A DNA stretch of 64,000 nt, taken from NCBI RefSeq assembly GCF_020164955.1, contig NZ_JAIUHG010000014.1:105293-169292 (forward strand). The letters run 5' to 3'. The DNA comes from Mesorhizobium sp. CA8 (GTDB lineage Bacteria; Pseudomonadota; Alphaproteobacteria; Rhizobiales; Rhizobiaceae). Below the pieces are notes generated by a model. That model was not told the DNA's origin. It was given only the letters and a program-made list of their open reading frames with translations, and made no database searches. The position numbers and the translations under genes were made by a program. Below, in pieces: positions 38,118 to 49,057 of this stretch (its first letter is position 1; each line of letters starts with the position of its first letter).

Positions 38118-39422
38118 ATGGCTGACAAGAACGGATTTTTCGACCTCTCCAAGATGACGCTGTCACGCCGCACCGCGCTGAAGGGCATGGCCGCCGGGGC
38201 CGGCCTGGCGCTGGCGCCGGGCTTCGTCCGTTACAGCCAGGCGCAGAGCTCGGCGCCGATCAGAATAGGCTTCCAGTCGCACCGCACCGGCATAGGCGCC
38301 GCCTATGGCCGCTGGTATGAGAAGACGAGTGCGGCCGCTGTTAAGGCGATAAACGATGCTGGCGGCATCGGCGGCCGCAAGGTCGAGCTGGTCATCGAGG
38401 ACGACGGCACCGATCCGGCGCGCGGCGCCGAGGTGGTCAACAAATTCGCCAAGCAGCACAAGACCGACATCGTCTTCGGCACTTTGTTCTCGCATGTGGT
38501 GATCGGCTCGGCGCCCGCCGCCGGCGAAAACAAGATCCCTTATTTCGTCGTCAGCGAAGGTCATCACGTCGCCTCCACCAAGCTCAACCGCTACGTCTTC
38601 CAGCCCGGCATCACCGACGTGAAGAGCCAGATCCAGTCGATGGCGCCGTGGATCGCGGCAAACGCCGGCAAGAAGGTGACGCAGATCTTCCCCGATTTCG
38701 CCTTCGGCTACGACCACCGCGACTACCTGCCGCCGGCGCTGAAGGCGCAAGGCGCTGACGTGATCGCCCAGATCGCCATCCCGCCGACGGAAAGCTCCTT
38801 CACAAAGTACTTTCCCCAGATCCCGGCCGAGACCGAGGTGATCTACCATGTCATGGTCGGCCCTGCCGTGCTTACCTTCGTCAAGGAGCTCGGCGAATTC
38901 TACGGTTCGCAACGGCCGCAGCTCTTCGGCTTCATCGACTCGCTCGAAGCCGTCGACATCAACAGCCCCGGCCTCGAATTCCTCGACGGCAGCCATTTCT
39001 GGGAAGGCTCGCCGCGCTATGCGCAGCCTGACGATTCCGCCGCGCAGAAAGCCTACCGCGCCGCGGTCGGCATCGACGACAATGGCGCCGCCGTCGGCGA
39101 CCCCAAGGACGTCTCCACCGCCGCCCACATGTTCGGCTGCTGGGAAACGCTCTATGTCGTCAAGAAGGCGATGGAGGATGCCGGCTACAAAGGCCCGGAG
39201 GATCGCGCCAAGCTGGTCGAGGCGACCGAGGCGCTGAAGGAATTCGCCGAGGGGCCGGAGCATCCGCAGGGTCCGAAAACCTTCAACGGCAAGATCCACC
39301 AGTGCTTCGGCATCCAGAACATCTCCAAGGTCGAAGGCGGCAAGCTCAAGGTCGTCCACAAGACCAAGCTCGAGGACGGCCTCTACGAGCCGGAAGGGGA
39401 TTACACGACGCAGGCGCTGTGA
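38118..39422 (+). CDS. Branched-chain-type ABC transporter substrate-binding protein (Tat signal)
   Basis: This family-5 (LivJ/AmiC-like) solute-binding protein has 434 residues. The N-terminus carries a twin-arginine signal, LSRRTALKGMAAGAGLALAP at residues 14-33, unlike the Sec signals of the other binding proteins here. The mature domain opens with APIRIGFQSHRTGIGAAYGRW and includes IGGRKVELVIEDDGTDP. AGGGGAAC precedes the ATG. The 156-bp upstream gap holds a TTGTACACATGCAA stretch (38030-38043) that could be an operator. The ligand is unknown: amino acid, urea-like or aromatic acid are all possible. Confidence 0.85.
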   Translation: MADKNGFFDLSKMTLSRRTALKGMAAGAGLALAPGFVRYSQAQSSAPIRIGFQSHRTGIGAAYGRWYEKTSAAAVKAINDAGGIGGRKVELVIEDDGTDPARGAEVVNKFAKQHKTDIVFGTLFSHVVIGSAPAAGENKIPYFVVSEGHHVASTKLNRYVFQPGITDVKSQIQSMAPWIAANAGKKVTQIFPDFAFGYDHRDYLPPALKAQGADVIAQIAIPPTESSFTKYFPQIPAETEVIYHVMVGPAVLTFVKELGEFYGSQRPQLFGFIDSLEAVDINSPGLEFLDGSHFWEGSPRYAQPDDSAAQKAYRAAVGIDDNGAAVGDPKDVSTAAHMFGCWETLYVVKKAMEDAGYKGPEDRAKLVEATEALKEFAEGPEHPQGPKTFNGKIHQCFGIQNISKVEGGKLKVVHKTKLEDGLYEPEGDYTTQAL

Positions 39423-39438
39423 GCTTGGCTCATAGCTG

Positions 39439-40320
39439 ATGCATTTCGGACCCCATCTCCTCCTCGCCGCGCTCGAAGGCCTCGTCACCTCCGCGGTGCT
39501 GGCGCTGACGGCGCTTGGGCTGTCGCTGGTGTTCGGCGTCATGCGCGTCGTCAATGTCGCGCATGGCGAGTTCTTCATGCTAGGCGCGGTGCTCGCCTGG
39601 GCGGTCTCGACGGCGATTTCCGGCCACCCGGCGGTCGGCTTTGTCGCCGCGCTGGTGATCGCGCCCTTGCTGGTCGGACTGGTCGCGCTCGTCGCCGAGC
39701 GCCTGGTGCTGCGCCGGCTGAACTACAATCCCGAAGGCACCATCGTCGCCACCATCGGCATGCTTTACATCATCCAGCAGCTGGCGCTGACCTTCTACGG
39801 TCCCGAGGCGCGCCCGGTCGAGCCGCCCTTCAGCTACCGCATCCTTTTGCCGTGGTTCGGCTATTCCGGCTACAAGCTCTCGGTGGTCGCCGCCTCCGCC
39901 ATTCTGCTGGTGATCACCTGGTTGGTGCTGACGCGCACCAGGATCGGCCTGATCATGCGCGCCACGCAATATGACCGCGAGACGGCGCAGGCCTTCGGCA
40001 TCCCGGTCGAGCGCGTCTATGCCGGTGTCTTCGCCGTCGGTGCCATGCTGGCGGCGATCGCCGCCGTGCTGATCGTGCCGATCAGCCAGGCGCATTACCT
40101 GATGGGGCAGGACCCGCTGCTCTTATCCTTCATCGTCGTCATCATCGGCGGCCTGGGGTCACTCCGCGGCACCGTGGTCGCCGCCATCCTGATCGGCCTC
40201 TCCGACGGCATCATCTCGATGTTCTTCTCGCCGACCCTGGCCAAGATCATCGCCACGCTGGTCGTCGCCATGGTGCTGGTGTTCCGCCCGCAAGGCCTGT
40301 TCGGGACGACGCCGCGATGA
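39439..40320 (+). CDS. Branched-chain-type ABC transporter permease LivH-like
   Basis: This 293-residue permease has eight hydrophobic segments. Family landmarks are ALTALGLSLVFGVMRVVNVAHGEF at the start, NPEGTIVATIGMLYIIQQLAL, and the RATQYDRETAQAFGIPVERVY cytoplasmic loop. It starts 16 bp after the binding-protein gene and overlaps livM by 4 bp. Confidence 0.9.
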   Translation: MHFGPHLLLAALEGLVTSAVLALTALGLSLVFGVMRVVNVAHGEFFMLGAVLAWAVSTAISGHPAVGFVAALVIAPLLVGLVALVAERLVLRRLNYNPEGTIVATIGMLYIIQQLALTFYGPEARPVEPPFSYRILLPWFGYSGYKLSVVAASAILLVITWLVLTRTRIGLIMRATQYDRETAQAFGIPVERVYAGVFAVGAMLAAIAAVLIVPISQAHYLMGQDPLLLSFIVVIIGGLGSLRGTVVAAILIGLSDGIISMFFSPTLAKIIATLVVAMVLVFRPQGLFGTTPR

Positions 40321-41275
40321 GGAATGCTTCGCCGGCAAAGACCTATGCCCTGCATATCAGCGTGATCGCGCTTCTCTTCGCACTGAACTTCGTCCTGCCG
40401 GATTATCACCAAGGTCTGTTCGCTCGCATCATGGCGCTGGCCGTCTTCGCCATGGGCTACAATCTGCTCTTCGGCTATGTCGGCCTGCTCAGCCTCGGCC
40501 ATGCCATGTTCTTCTCGGCCGGCCTCTACGGTGCGGGCCTGACCGTCTATCACCTCGGCTGGGGCGTACCGGAAGCTTTTGTCGCCGGTGTCGCCTGTGG
40601 CGCGCTGCTCGCCTTGGTCATCGGCCTGCTGGCGCTGCGCACCTCGGGCGTGGCGTTCATGATCGTCACCATGATGTTTGCCCAAGTCTTCTATCTGCTG
40701 ATCCTCTATTTCGCCGCCTGGACCGGCGGCGACCAGGGCTTGGTCATCCAGCAGGCATCGCGGGTGATCGCGATCGGCGGCGCATCCTTCGACCTGACCG
40801 ATCCGACCGTGCGCTACATGAGCGCTCTGGCGCTTTTCTCGATCATTCTGCTCGTCACCTTAGCCGTCGTCTGCTCCCGCTTCGGCCGCGTGCTGGTCGC
40901 CATTCGCGAGAATGAGGAGCGCACCAAGATGCTCGGCTACGACACGGTCGCCAACAAGCTCACCGCCGTCGTCGCCTCCGGCGCCATCTGCGCCGCCTCG
41001 GGCGCGGCCTATGCCTTGCTCTTCGGCTATGTCGGCTCGAGCTTCGCTTCCGTGCAATATTCCATCCTGCCGCTGCTCTGGGTGCTGCTCGGGGGTGCCG
41101 CAACCACGCTCGGGCCGCTCATCGGCACGCTGTTCATGTACTATGTCACCGACATCACCAGCGGCTTCACCTCCGCCTATCTGCTGATCGTCGGCGTGGC
41201 GCTCATCCTGTTGGTGCTGTTCTTCCCGAAAGGCATTCTGGGCAGCATCCGCGAGCGCTGGCTGCGGTGGCTGCC

Positions 41276-41279
<4 letters not shown>
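40317..41279 (+). CDS. Branched-chain-type ABC transporter permease LivM-like
   Basis: This 320-residue permease has about nine hydrophobic segments and the family regions AMGYNLLFGYVGLLSLGHAMFF, LRTSGVAFMIVTMMFAQ and AIRENEERTKMLGYD. It forms the channel with LivH. It is translationally coupled at both ends (ATGA overlaps). Confidence 0.9.
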
Positions 41280-41996
<717 letters not shown>

Positions 41997-42004
<8 letters not shown>

Positions 42005-42725
42005 CTCCGTTAGAACCAATGGCGGATTGCTCACCCTTTCCGGCCTCGATTGCTTCTATGGCGAGGTGCAGGTGCTCTACGGCCTCGACCTCACGCTGAA
42101 CAAGGGCGAGGTGCTTTGCCTCTTCGGCCGCAACGGCGCCGGCAAGACGACGACGCTGAAGGCGATCATGGGTCTGGTGCCCGCGGCTGCGGGCTCGATC
42201 AGGCTGGACGGCAAGGAACTGACCGGGCTCGCCGCGCATGATGTGCCGAAGGCCGGCGTCGCCTATGTGCCGCAGGGCAGGCGGCTGTTCGCCGAGATGA
42301 CGGTGGCGGAAAACATCGAGATCGGCCTGATGGCGCGCGGCAAGGGCAAGCAAACCCGCGAGAGCGTGCTCGATCTCTTCCCGTTGCTCAGCGAGCGGCT
42401 GAGGCAACGCTCCGGTACGCTCTCCGGCGGCGAGCAGCAGATGCTGGCGATGGCCCGCGCGCTCTGCCTCGAGCCGCAAGTACTGCTGCTGGACGAGCCG
42501 ACCGAAGGGCTGATGCCGTCGATGATCGCCAAAATCCGCGAGACGGTGGCGAAGCTGCGCGAACTCGGCGTCTCGACGATCCTGGTCGAGCAGCGCGTCG
42601 AAGCCGTGCTCTCGGTCGCCGACCGCGTCGCATTCATCGAGAACGGCCGCAACCGCGAGACGGTCGATGTCGAGGCCCTGCGCGCCGACCCGTCGGCGGT
42701 GCGGCGCTATGTCGGCGTGGGCTGA
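41997..42725 (+). CDS. Branched-chain-type ABC transporter ATP-binding protein LivF-like
   Basis: This 242-residue ATPase has Walker A GRNGAGKTT near residue 43, YVPQGRRLFAEMTVAENI, signature LSGGEQQMLAMARALCLEP, and Walker B LLLDEPTEGLMPSM. It is the last gene of the five-gene importer and is followed by a palindromic repeat between convergent genes. Confidence 0.92.
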
Positions 42726-42728
42726 GGA

Positions 42729-42825
42729 TTACCTCCCCCTTTGTGGGGAGGGTCGCCGCGAAGCAGCGGGGGGCAGCGCCGCCCCCCCGGACCTTCGGTC
42801 CGACCTCCCCACAGGGGGGAGGTAA
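42729..42825. repeat. Class C mosaic repeat between convergent genes
   Basis: A 97-bp palindromic element starts TTACCTCCCCC and ends in GGGGGGAGGTAA. It has inner small hairpins (GGACCTTCGGTCC) and fills the 109-bp gap between livF and the antiporter gene. It likely also works as a two-way terminator. A related copy lies at 58967-59111. Confidence 0.7.
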
Positions 42826-42834
42826 GGCGCCGTC

Positions 42835-44256
42835 TCACTCGAAAAACAAAAACCCCGCAACCAAAAACGTCGGGATCAGCACCGCACCCGACCACGCCAT
42901 ATAGCCGAAGAAGCCGGGCATCTTCACGCCGCGATGCCGGGCGATGGCATAGACCATGAAATTCGGCGCATTGCCGATGTAGGTGTTGGCGCCCATGAAC
43001 ACCGCGCCGGCCGAGATCGCCGCGAGCGTCGAGGCGGCCTCCGTCATCAAATGGCGCGCGTCGCCGCCGCCAAGCTCGAAGAAGACGAGATAGGTCGGCG
43101 CATTGTCGAGGAACGACGACAACGCCCCCGTCAGCCAGAAATAGGCGAGGTCGTTCGGCTGGCCGTCGGCAGACGTGACCAGTGCCACCAGCGGCGCCAG
43201 CGCGCCGTCATGGCCGGCCCGCAGGATGGCGATGACCGGCACGATGCAGATGAAGATCCCGGCAAAGAGTTTCGCCACCTCGGCGATTGGCTCCCAGGTG
43301 AAGCCGTTCGCCTCGCGGTGGCTCTTGTACGAGACTTGGAGAGACAGCAAGGCAAGCGCCAGGATGAGAGCGTCGCGCACCAGGTTCTGCAGCTCGAGAC
43401 CGACGCCGAGGATTGGGATGCTGATGCCCGGCTTCCAGCTCGCCGAAAGCAGGATCGCGCCGATCACGCCTGCGAGCAGCGGCAGGTTGGCCAGGCCGCG
43501 CAGCCGCACCTTCTTGTCCGGCGTCGGATCCTTGATCTTCGGCATGCCGCCCTCGCGGCGATGCAGCACGATATCCAGCGCCAGGAAGACGATGAGCACC
43601 AGCCCGCCGCTGAACAGCGTCTCTCGCCACAGATTCGCGGTCGTCCAGAAGAAATCGACGCCGCGCAGGAAGCCGACGAACAGAGGCGGATCGCCAAGCG
43701 GCGTCAGCGAGCCGCCGATGTTGGAGACCAGGAAGATGAAGAAGATCACCACATGCGCGTTGAACGGCCGATTGTCGTTGGCGCGCAGCATCGGCCGGAT
43801 CAGGATCATCGAGGCGCCGGTGGTGCCGATCACCGAGGCAAGCAGCGCGCCCATGAGCAGCAGGCCGGCATTGGTAAGCGGCGTGCCGTGGATGTTGCCG
43901 GCAAGCAGGATGCCGCCCGAGATGGTGTAGAGCGCGAACAAGAGGATGATGAAGGACAGATATTCGGTGAGCAGTGTATGCAGCACCGCTTCGCCTGCGG
44001 TCGGAATGCCGAAGGCGACCGCCAGCGGCACGACCGCCAGCGCCGCCCACCCAGTGGCGATCTTGCCGTAATGATGTTCCCAAATATGCGGGAAAAGCAG
44101 GGGCCCCGTCGCGATTGACAACAGCAGGCCGGCAAAGGGCAATGCCCACCACAGCGACATCGCGGCGCCCGGCAGCCCGTGGATTTCGGCGGCGAGAGCC
44201 TGGACCGGAAGCAGCACTGCGATGGCGAGCGCGGCGAATGAGAAAAGCCCCCTCAT
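42835..44256 (-). CDS. Sodium:proton antiporter, NhaD/ion-transporter superfamily
   Basis: This 473-residue inner-membrane protein has a signal-like first segment (MRGLFSFAALAIAVLLPVQALA) and about twelve further hydrophobic segments. Landmarks of the NhaD-type branch are TGASMILIRPMLRAND, NIGGSLTPLGDPPLFVGFLRG near residue 180 and SSFLDNAPTYLVFFELGGGD near residue 385. It likely exchanges Na+ or Li+ for H+; close relatives transport citrate or arsenite, so the substrate is inferred. The ATG complement at 44254-44256 lies within the edge of a mosaic repeat. Confidence 0.85.
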   Translation of the reverse strand: MRGLFSFAALAIAVLLPVQALAAEIHGLPGAAMSLWWALPFAGLLLSIATGPLLFPHIWEHHYGKIATGWAALAVVPLAVAFGIPTAGEAVLHTLLTEYLSFIILLFALYTISGGILLAGNIHGTPLTNAGLLLMGALLASVIGTTGASMILIRPMLRANDNRPFNAHVVIFFIFLVSNIGGSLTPLGDPPLFVGFLRGVDFFWTTANLWRETLFSGGLVLIVFLALDIVLHRREGGMPKIKDPTPDKKVRLRGLANLPLLAGVIGAILLSASWKPGISIPILGVGLELQNLVRDALILALALLSLQVSYKSHREANGFTWEPIAEVAKLFAGIFICIVPVIAILRAGHDGALAPLVALVTSADGQPNDLAYFWLTGALSSFLDNAPTYLVFFELGGGDARHLMTEAASTLAAISAGAVFMGANTYIGNAPNFMVYAIARHRGVKMPGFFGYMAWSGAVLIPTFLVAGFLFFE

Positions 44257-44420
44257 CCGGCCGCTCCGCGCTCTCCCTTCTCCCCTTGTGGGAGAAGGTG
44301 GATCGGCGCGCAGCGCCGAGACGGATGAGGGGTGCTCCAGCGGAGTGAGACGCTGGCGTCCCCTGGAACACCCCTCGTCCGTCGCCTTCGGCGACACCTT
44401 CTCCCGCAAGGGGAGAAGGG
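44248..44420. repeat. Class B mosaic repeat upstream of the antiporter gene
   Basis: A 173-bp palindromic mosaic with CCCCTCATCCG ends and internal CCTTCTCCCCTTGTGGGAGAAGG and CACCTTCTCCCGCAAGGGGA hairpins. It resembles the element at 63524-63703 and, in part, 9960-9985. It includes the start codon of the antiporter gene at its left edge. Confidence 0.75.
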
Positions 44421-44505
44421 GGAACCCGCATCTTGGCTCCGCAAACTGGTGGCCCCTCCCCACCAGGAAGATACGAAAGGAACCGTCGCTTGCCCCACGA
44501 TCCGG

Positions 44506-45120
44506 TCAGTCCGCCGAATGGTCTTCGAGCGTTACGCCGGCGTCACGCATGCGCTTCAGCATCGCCTCGACCGAGCCGTTAAGGTCGATGCCGCGGCAGG
44601 CGTCGAGCCGCACCGTCGCCTTGAACCCCTGCTTCACCGCGTCGAGCGCCGAGAACGCGACGCAGAAATCGGTGGCGAGGCCGACCAGCGTGATCGTGTC
44701 GATGCCGCGTTCCTTGAGATAGCCGGCAAGGCCGGTCGGCGTCTTGTGGTCGTTCTCGAAGAAGGCGGAATAGGAATCGATCGCGGTACGAAATCCCTTG
44801 CGAATCACCAGTTCCGCCTTGGTCCAGGCGAGCCCGGAATGGAAGTCGGAACCGAGGCTGCCCTGGATGCAATGATCCGGCCACAGCGTCTGCGGCCCAT
44901 AGGGCATCTCGATCGTCTCGAAGGCCTGCTTGCCGGGATGGCTGGAGGCGAAGCTCGAATGTCCAGCGGGGTGCCAGTCCTGCGTCAGGATCACATGCTC
45001 GGTCCGCCGGATCAGGTCGTTGACCAAAGGCACGATCTCGTCGCCGCCGGCAACCGCCAGCGCGCCGCCGGGGCAAAAATCATTCTGCAGGTCGATGACG
45101 ATGAGCGCTTCTTCGGCCAT
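44506..45120 (-). CDS. pncA: Nicotinamidase (pyrazinamidase)
   Basis: PncA hydrolyses nicotinamide to nicotinate and ammonia. The 204-residue product has the catalytic Asp in VIDLQNDFCPGGAL near residue 9, the metal-binding TQDWHPAGHSSFASSH region, the catalytic Lys in LVIRKGF and the nucleophile Cys in GLATDFCVAFSALDA. The ATG at 45120 has GAGAGGGA upstream; the frame extends further upstream but without family similarity. It is divergent from a molybdenum hydroxylase operon, with 284 bp between. Confidence 0.94.
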   Translation of the reverse strand: MAEEALIVIDLQNDFCPGGALAVAGGDEIVPLVNDLIRRTEHVILTQDWHPAGHSSFASSHPGKQAFETIEMPYGPQTLWPDHCIQGSLGSDFHSGLAWTKAELVIRKGFRTAIDSYSAFFENDHKTPTGLAGYLKERGIDTITLVGLATDFCVAFSALDAVKQGFKATVRLDACRGIDLNGSVEAMLKRMRDAGVTLEDHSAD

Positions 45121-45276
45121 GCGGTTCCCTCTCGTTTCAGCTTGGGGTTCCAGTCCAAAAGCCGCTGACGCGACCGGACAGCGAACCTTGACCAGATGGC
45201 CGGCGGCGTCAACCTCCGGGGCCATAACAATCGCGTTCAGGTTCTTCGCGGCGCCTACTCCGGCCCAACTCCGGCT

Positions 45277-45316
45277 TTGACAATTCCGGCCGGCCTGATA
45301 TCATTTGCATACGAAT
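45277..45316 (+). promoter_or_regulatory. Promoter and candidate MarR operator of the hydroxylase operon
   Basis: TTGACA at 45277-45282 and TATCAT at 45299-45304, spaced 16 bp, form a good sigma-70-type promoter. Overlapping and just downstream of the -10 is the imperfect palindrome ATTTGCATACGAAT (45303-45316). A close match, ATTTGTATACTAAT, occurs at 56590-56603. Binding there would block RNA polymerase, as expected of a MarR repressor; the MarR gene at 52053 is the candidate. Confidence 0.55.
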
Positions 45317-45404
45317 GAATTTGCCCGGTCCGGAGATCGGCAAGAAGACCCGGGGCAGGCACCTCGGGAGGCCAGGGAAGGCCCAATTGTCTGGAAGGCA
45401 GAGC

Positions 45405-46262
45405 GTGATCCGTTACGCGAAACCCACCACGGTCGAAGAGGCGCTCGCTCTGCTCGGCGAGGATCGTTGGCGCATTCTCGCCGGCGGCACGGATTTCTAT
45501 CCGGCGCAGGGCGCGAAGCCGTTCCGCGACAACGTCCTCGACATCAACGCTCTCGCCGAACTGCGCGGCATCGCCGAGACGGACGATCATTGGCGGGTTG
45601 GCGCCCGCACGACCTGGACCGACATCGTGCGCCAGCCGCTCCCGCCCGCCTTCGACGCGCTGAAGGCGGGCGCGCGCGAGGTTGGCTCGGTCCAGATCCA
45701 GAATGTCGCATCAATTGCCGGCAATCTCTGCAATGCCTCGCCGGCAGCGGATGGCGTGCCGGCTCTTTTGGCCCTCGACGCCGATGTCGAATTGCGGTCG
45801 CTGAAAGCTGTCCGTCATCTTCCGCTTAGTGAATTCATCCTCGGCAATCGCCGCACGGCGCTGCAGCCGGACGAGATGGTCACCGCCATCCGTGTACCGA
45901 AGCGATCCGCTGCCGGCAGCTCGGCTTTCGTCAAGCTCGGCGCCCGGCGTTATCTCGTCATATCGATCGCCATGGCGGCGGCGCGGCTGGTGGTCGAGAA
46001 CGGCGTGATTGCCGAAGCGGCGATCGCCGTCGGCTCCTGCTCGGCGGTTGCCCGCCGCCTCGCCGGCGTCGAGGCGACCCTGCGCGGGCGTCCGATCGAT
46101 GAGGCGCTTGTCGATGCGGTGCTGTCGGCGGCGTACGATGAATTGTCGCCGATCGCCGATGTGCGCGGCAGCGCCGAGTACCGAGAGCAGGCGGCGCGCG
46201 AGATCGTCGTCCGTGCCGTGCGCGCGGCGGTCGGGCTTAATCAAGGCAAGGTGGCCGCATGA
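45405..46262 (+). CDS. Xanthine dehydrogenase-family FAD-binding subunit
   Basis: This FAD subunit of a molybdenum hydroxylase has 285 residues. Landmarks are [15 protein letters not shown] near residue 29 (pyrophosphate binding), [21 protein letters not shown] near residue 100 and the C-terminal CO-dehydrogenase flavoprotein-type domain. The GTG at 45405 is chosen because GGAAGG lies 7 bp upstream and the family alignment starts there ([14 protein letters not shown]). The longer frame from 45315 starts inside the putative operator. It overlaps the next subunit gene by 4 bp. Confidence 0.9.
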   Translation: MIRYAKPTTVEEALALLGEDRWRILAGGTDFYPAQGAKPFRDNVLDINALAELRGIAETDDHWRVGARTTWTDIVRQPLPPAFDALKAGAREVGSVQIQNVASIAGNLCNASPAADGVPALLALDADVELRSLKAVRHLPLSEFILGNRRTALQPDEMVTAIRVPKRSAAGSSAFVKLGARRYLVISIAMAAARLVVENGVIAEAAIAVGSCSAVARRLAGVEATLRGRPIDEALVDAVLSAAYDELSPIADVRGSAEYREQAAREIVVRAVRAAVGLNQGKVAA

Positions 46263-49057
46263 GCATGGTCCAATCCGGCATGGCCCAGTCCGGCATGGCC
46301 CAGTCTGGCATGGAACGCGCCGACATCGCCTTCGAGGTCAACGGCACGACTGTCAGCGTATCCGTGCCGCCGGTCAGGCGGTTGTCGCAGGTGTTGCGCG
46401 ACGAGTTGCGGCTGACCGGCACCAAGGTCGGTTGCGATGCCGGCGATTGCGGCGCCTGCACGGTACTGGTCGATGGCGATCCGGTCTGCGCCTGCGTGAT
46501 GCCGGCAGCCTCGGTGTCCGGCGCTTCCGTCACCACTGTCGAAGGCTTGGCCAATGGCCGGCTGTCTGCCCTGCAGGCGTCGTTCCTGGAACATGGCGCC
46601 GCGCAATGCGGCATCTGCACGCCCGGCTTGCTGGTCGCGGCCACCGCGCTGCTGGACCGCAACCCTATGCCGAGCGAAGCCGAGACGCAGGATGCGCTTG
46701 GCGGCGTGCTCTGCCGCTGCACGGGATACCGAAAGATCGTCGCGGCGGTGATGCAGGCCTCGCAGCACATGCACGACCTCGATCTTCGCCTGCCGGAAGT
46801 GGGCCGCGCGGTCGGCGCCTCGCCGATCCGCCTCGACGGCGTGCCGAAGGTCACCGGCGACGAGAAGTTCGGCGGCGACTCTTTTCCGGACGATGCGCTG
46901 TCCGTGCTGGTGGTCCGCTCGCCGCATTATCATGCCCGCTTCAGCTTCGGCGATCTCGCCGCCTGGACCAAGGCGCATCCTGGCCTCACCGGCGTCTTCA
47001 CCGCCGGCGACATTCCGGGAAAGAATTGCTTTGGCGTCATCGGCCCCTTCGCAGACCAGCCGGCGCTGGCCGAGGGTTTTGTCCGCATGCGCGGCGAGGC
47101 GGTGGCGCTGGTGGCTGGCGAGCGCGAGGCGATCCTCGATCTCGACCTGACGGATTTTCCGATCACCTGGACCGAGCTGCCGCATGTGCTGCAGCCGCGC
47201 GAGGCGAAAGCTGACGGCGCGGCACTGATCCATCCGTACCGGCCAGCCAACTTGCTCACCTCCGGCCATGTCGGGCGCGGCGATCCGGAAGGAGCGTTCG
47301 CCAGCGCGGCCGCCACTGTCTCCGGCACCATCGAGACCTCTTTTGTCGAGCACGCCTATATCGAGCCGGAAGCCGGCTACGCCTATATGGACGGCGACAC
47401 GCTGGTCGTCGTCGCCTGCACCCAGGCACCCTACATGGACCGCGACGACACGGCGAAGGTGCTGGGCCTTCCTGTGGAGAAGGTCCGTATCGTGCCGACC
47501 GCCACCGGCGGCGGCTTCGGCTCCAAGCTCGATGTCTCGCTGCAGCCGCTGATCGGCTTAGTGGCGATGAAGACGGGCCGGCCGGCGGCACTTGTCTACA
47601 CTCGCAACGAATCGATGATGTCGACCACCAAGCGCCATCCCGCTGAGATGAAGGCGACCATCGGCGCCGATGCCGAGGGACGAGTCACCGGCATGGTCTT
47701 CGAGGGCGATTTCAACACCGGCGCCTATGCCAGTTGGGGCCCGACCGTCGCCAACCGCGTGCCGGTGCATGCCTCTGGCCCTTACCTCACGCCGAATTAC
47801 CGGGCGACGGGCTACGCCATCCACACCAATGGCCCGATCGCCGGCGCCTTCCGAGGCTTCGGTGTGCCGCAAGCTACCATCATGCAGGAGACGCTCTATG
47901 ACGAGCTCGCCGCCAAGCTCGGCATGGATCGTCTCGACTTCCGGCTAAAAAACTGCCTTCGTAACGGGTTCGAAACGGTCACGGGTCAGCGCCTGGAATC
48001 CGGTGTCGGTATCGGCGAGTGCCTGGAACAGCTCAAGCCGCACTGGGCGCGTGCGCTGGGGGACGCGGAGACGTTCAATGCCACCCATACCGCAAGCAAG
48101 CGCGGCGTCGGCGTCGCCTCCTGCTGGTATGGCTGCGGCAACACTTCCTTGCCAAATCCGTCCACCATCAAGGTCGGCATCTCGGCCGCGGGTGACGTCG
48201 TCCTGCACCAAGGCGCCGTCGATATCGGCCAGGGCTCCAACACGGTCATCGCTCAGATCTGTGCCGACGCGCTCGGCCTGCCGCTGGAAAGATTCCGGTT
48301 GAAGAGCGCCGATACCGCAATCACGCCCGACGCCGGCAAGACATCCGCCTCGCGCCAGACCTTTGTCACCGGCAAAGCCGCCGAGAAGGCCGGCCGGGCG
48401 CTGCGCGAGAAAATCCTGCGTTTTGCCAATGTCTCCGGTCAGGCGACGATCGCGCTCGACGGCGACAGCATCTCCATCCGCGAGGGCGATGCCGCGCGGC
48501 GCATCGATCTTGCTGCGCTGAAGGCCGATGCCGACGGCTTCGTCTTCGTAGCGGAAGAAACTTACGACCCGCCGACGCTGCCGCTTGACGCCAAGGGCCA
48601 GGGCAAGCCTTACGCGGTCTACGGCTATGGCGCGCAGATCGCCGAGCTCGAGGTCGATCTCAAGCTCGGCACCGTCAAGCTGATCAAGATCACCGCAGCG
48701 CACGATGTCGGCAAGGCGATCAATCCGGTGCTGGTCGAAGGCCAGATCGAGGGCGGCATCGCGCAAGGCATCGGCATGGCGCTGATGGAGGAATACATCC
48801 CCGGCCGTACCGAGAACCTGCACGACTATCTCATCCCGACCATCGGCGACGTGCCGCCGGTCGAGCATATTCTCGTCGAGGTTCCGGATCCTGAAGGCCC
48901 CTTCGGCGCCAAGGGGCTGGGCGAGCATGTGCTGATCCCGACGGCGCCGGCGATCCTCAACGCCATCCGTCATGCCACCGGCGTCCTGGTTACCAAGGTG
49001 CCGGCGACGCCGAGCCGCATCCTGGCGGCGATCCGCGAGAAGGAGGCGCGCCGATGA
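46259..49057 (+). CDS. Fused 2Fe-2S/molybdopterin subunit of a xanthine dehydrogenase-family hydroxylase
   Basis: This 932-residue subunit fuses the iron-sulfur and molybdopterin parts. The plant-type 2Fe-2S cysteines are C59, C64, C67 and C77; the second cluster uses C117, C120, C152 and C154. The Mo domain starts near residue 175 and shows [17 protein letters not shown] and the catalytic glutamate E889 in GAKGLGE. The substrate is a heterocycle or aldehyde hydroxylated with water oxygen; context favours nicotinate or a related N-heterocycle. The first 18 residues contain a SGMAQ tandem repeat. No XdhC-type maturation gene is nearby. Confidence 0.9.
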   Translation: MSMVQSGMAQSGMAQSGMERADIAFEVNGTTVSVSVPPVRRLSQVLRDELRLTGTKVGCDAGDCGACTVLVDGDPVCACVMPAASVSGASVTTVEGLANGRLSALQASFLEHGAAQCGICTPGLLVAATALLDRNPMPSEAETQDALGGVLCRCTGYRKIVAAVMQASQHMHDLDLRLPEVGRAVGASPIRLDGVPKVTGDEKFGGDSFPDDALSVLVVRSPHYHARFSFGDLAAWTKAHPGLTGVFTAGDIPGKNCFGVIGPFADQPALAEGFVRMRGEAVALVAGEREAILDLDLTDFPITWTELPHVLQPREAKADGAALIHPYRPANLLTSGHVGRGDPEGAFASAAATVSGTIETSFVEHAYIEPEAGYAYMDGDTLVVVACTQAPYMDRDDTAKVLGLPVEKVRIVPTATGGGFGSKLDVSLQPLIGLVAMKTGRPAALVYTRNESMMSTTKRHPAEMKATIGADAEGRVTGMVFEGDFNTGAYASWGPTVANRVPVHASGPYLTPNYRATGYAIHTNGPIAGAFRGFGVPQATIMQETLYDELAAKLGMDRLDFRLKNCLRNGFETVTGQRLESGVGIGECLEQLKPHWARALGDAETFNATHTASKRGVGVASCWYGCGNTSLPNPSTIKVGISAAGDVVLHQGAVDIGQGSNTVIAQICADALGLPLERFRLKSADTAITPDAGKTSASRQTFVTGKAAEKAGRALREKILRFANVSGQATIALDGDSISIREGDAARRIDLAALKADADGFVFVAEETYDPPTLPLDAKGQGKPYAVYGYGAQIAELEVDLKLGTVKLIKITAAHDVGKAINPVLVEGQIEGGIAQGIGMALMEEYIPGRTENLHDYLIPTIGDVPPVEHILVEVPDPEGPFGAKGLGEHVLIPTAPAILNAIRHATGVLVTKVPATPSRILAAIREKEARR
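46274..46315 (+). repeat. 15-bp tandem repeat at the N-terminus of the hydroxylase gene
   Basis: The unit TCCGGCATGGCCCAG occurs twice (46274-46288, 46289-46303), followed by a partial third (TCTGGCATGGAA). It encodes [14 protein letters not shown] and supplies in-frame ATGs at 46280, 46295 and 46310, in addition to 46259 and 46265. It is the kind of repeat that can change copy number by slippage without breaking the frame. Confidence 0.8.

Noticed and set aside
45315..45404. Longer N-terminus for the FAD subunit from the ATG at 45315
   Set aside because: The ATG lies within the putative operator and at the transcription start implied by the -10 box; family similarity begins at the GTG at 45405 with a good ribosome site.
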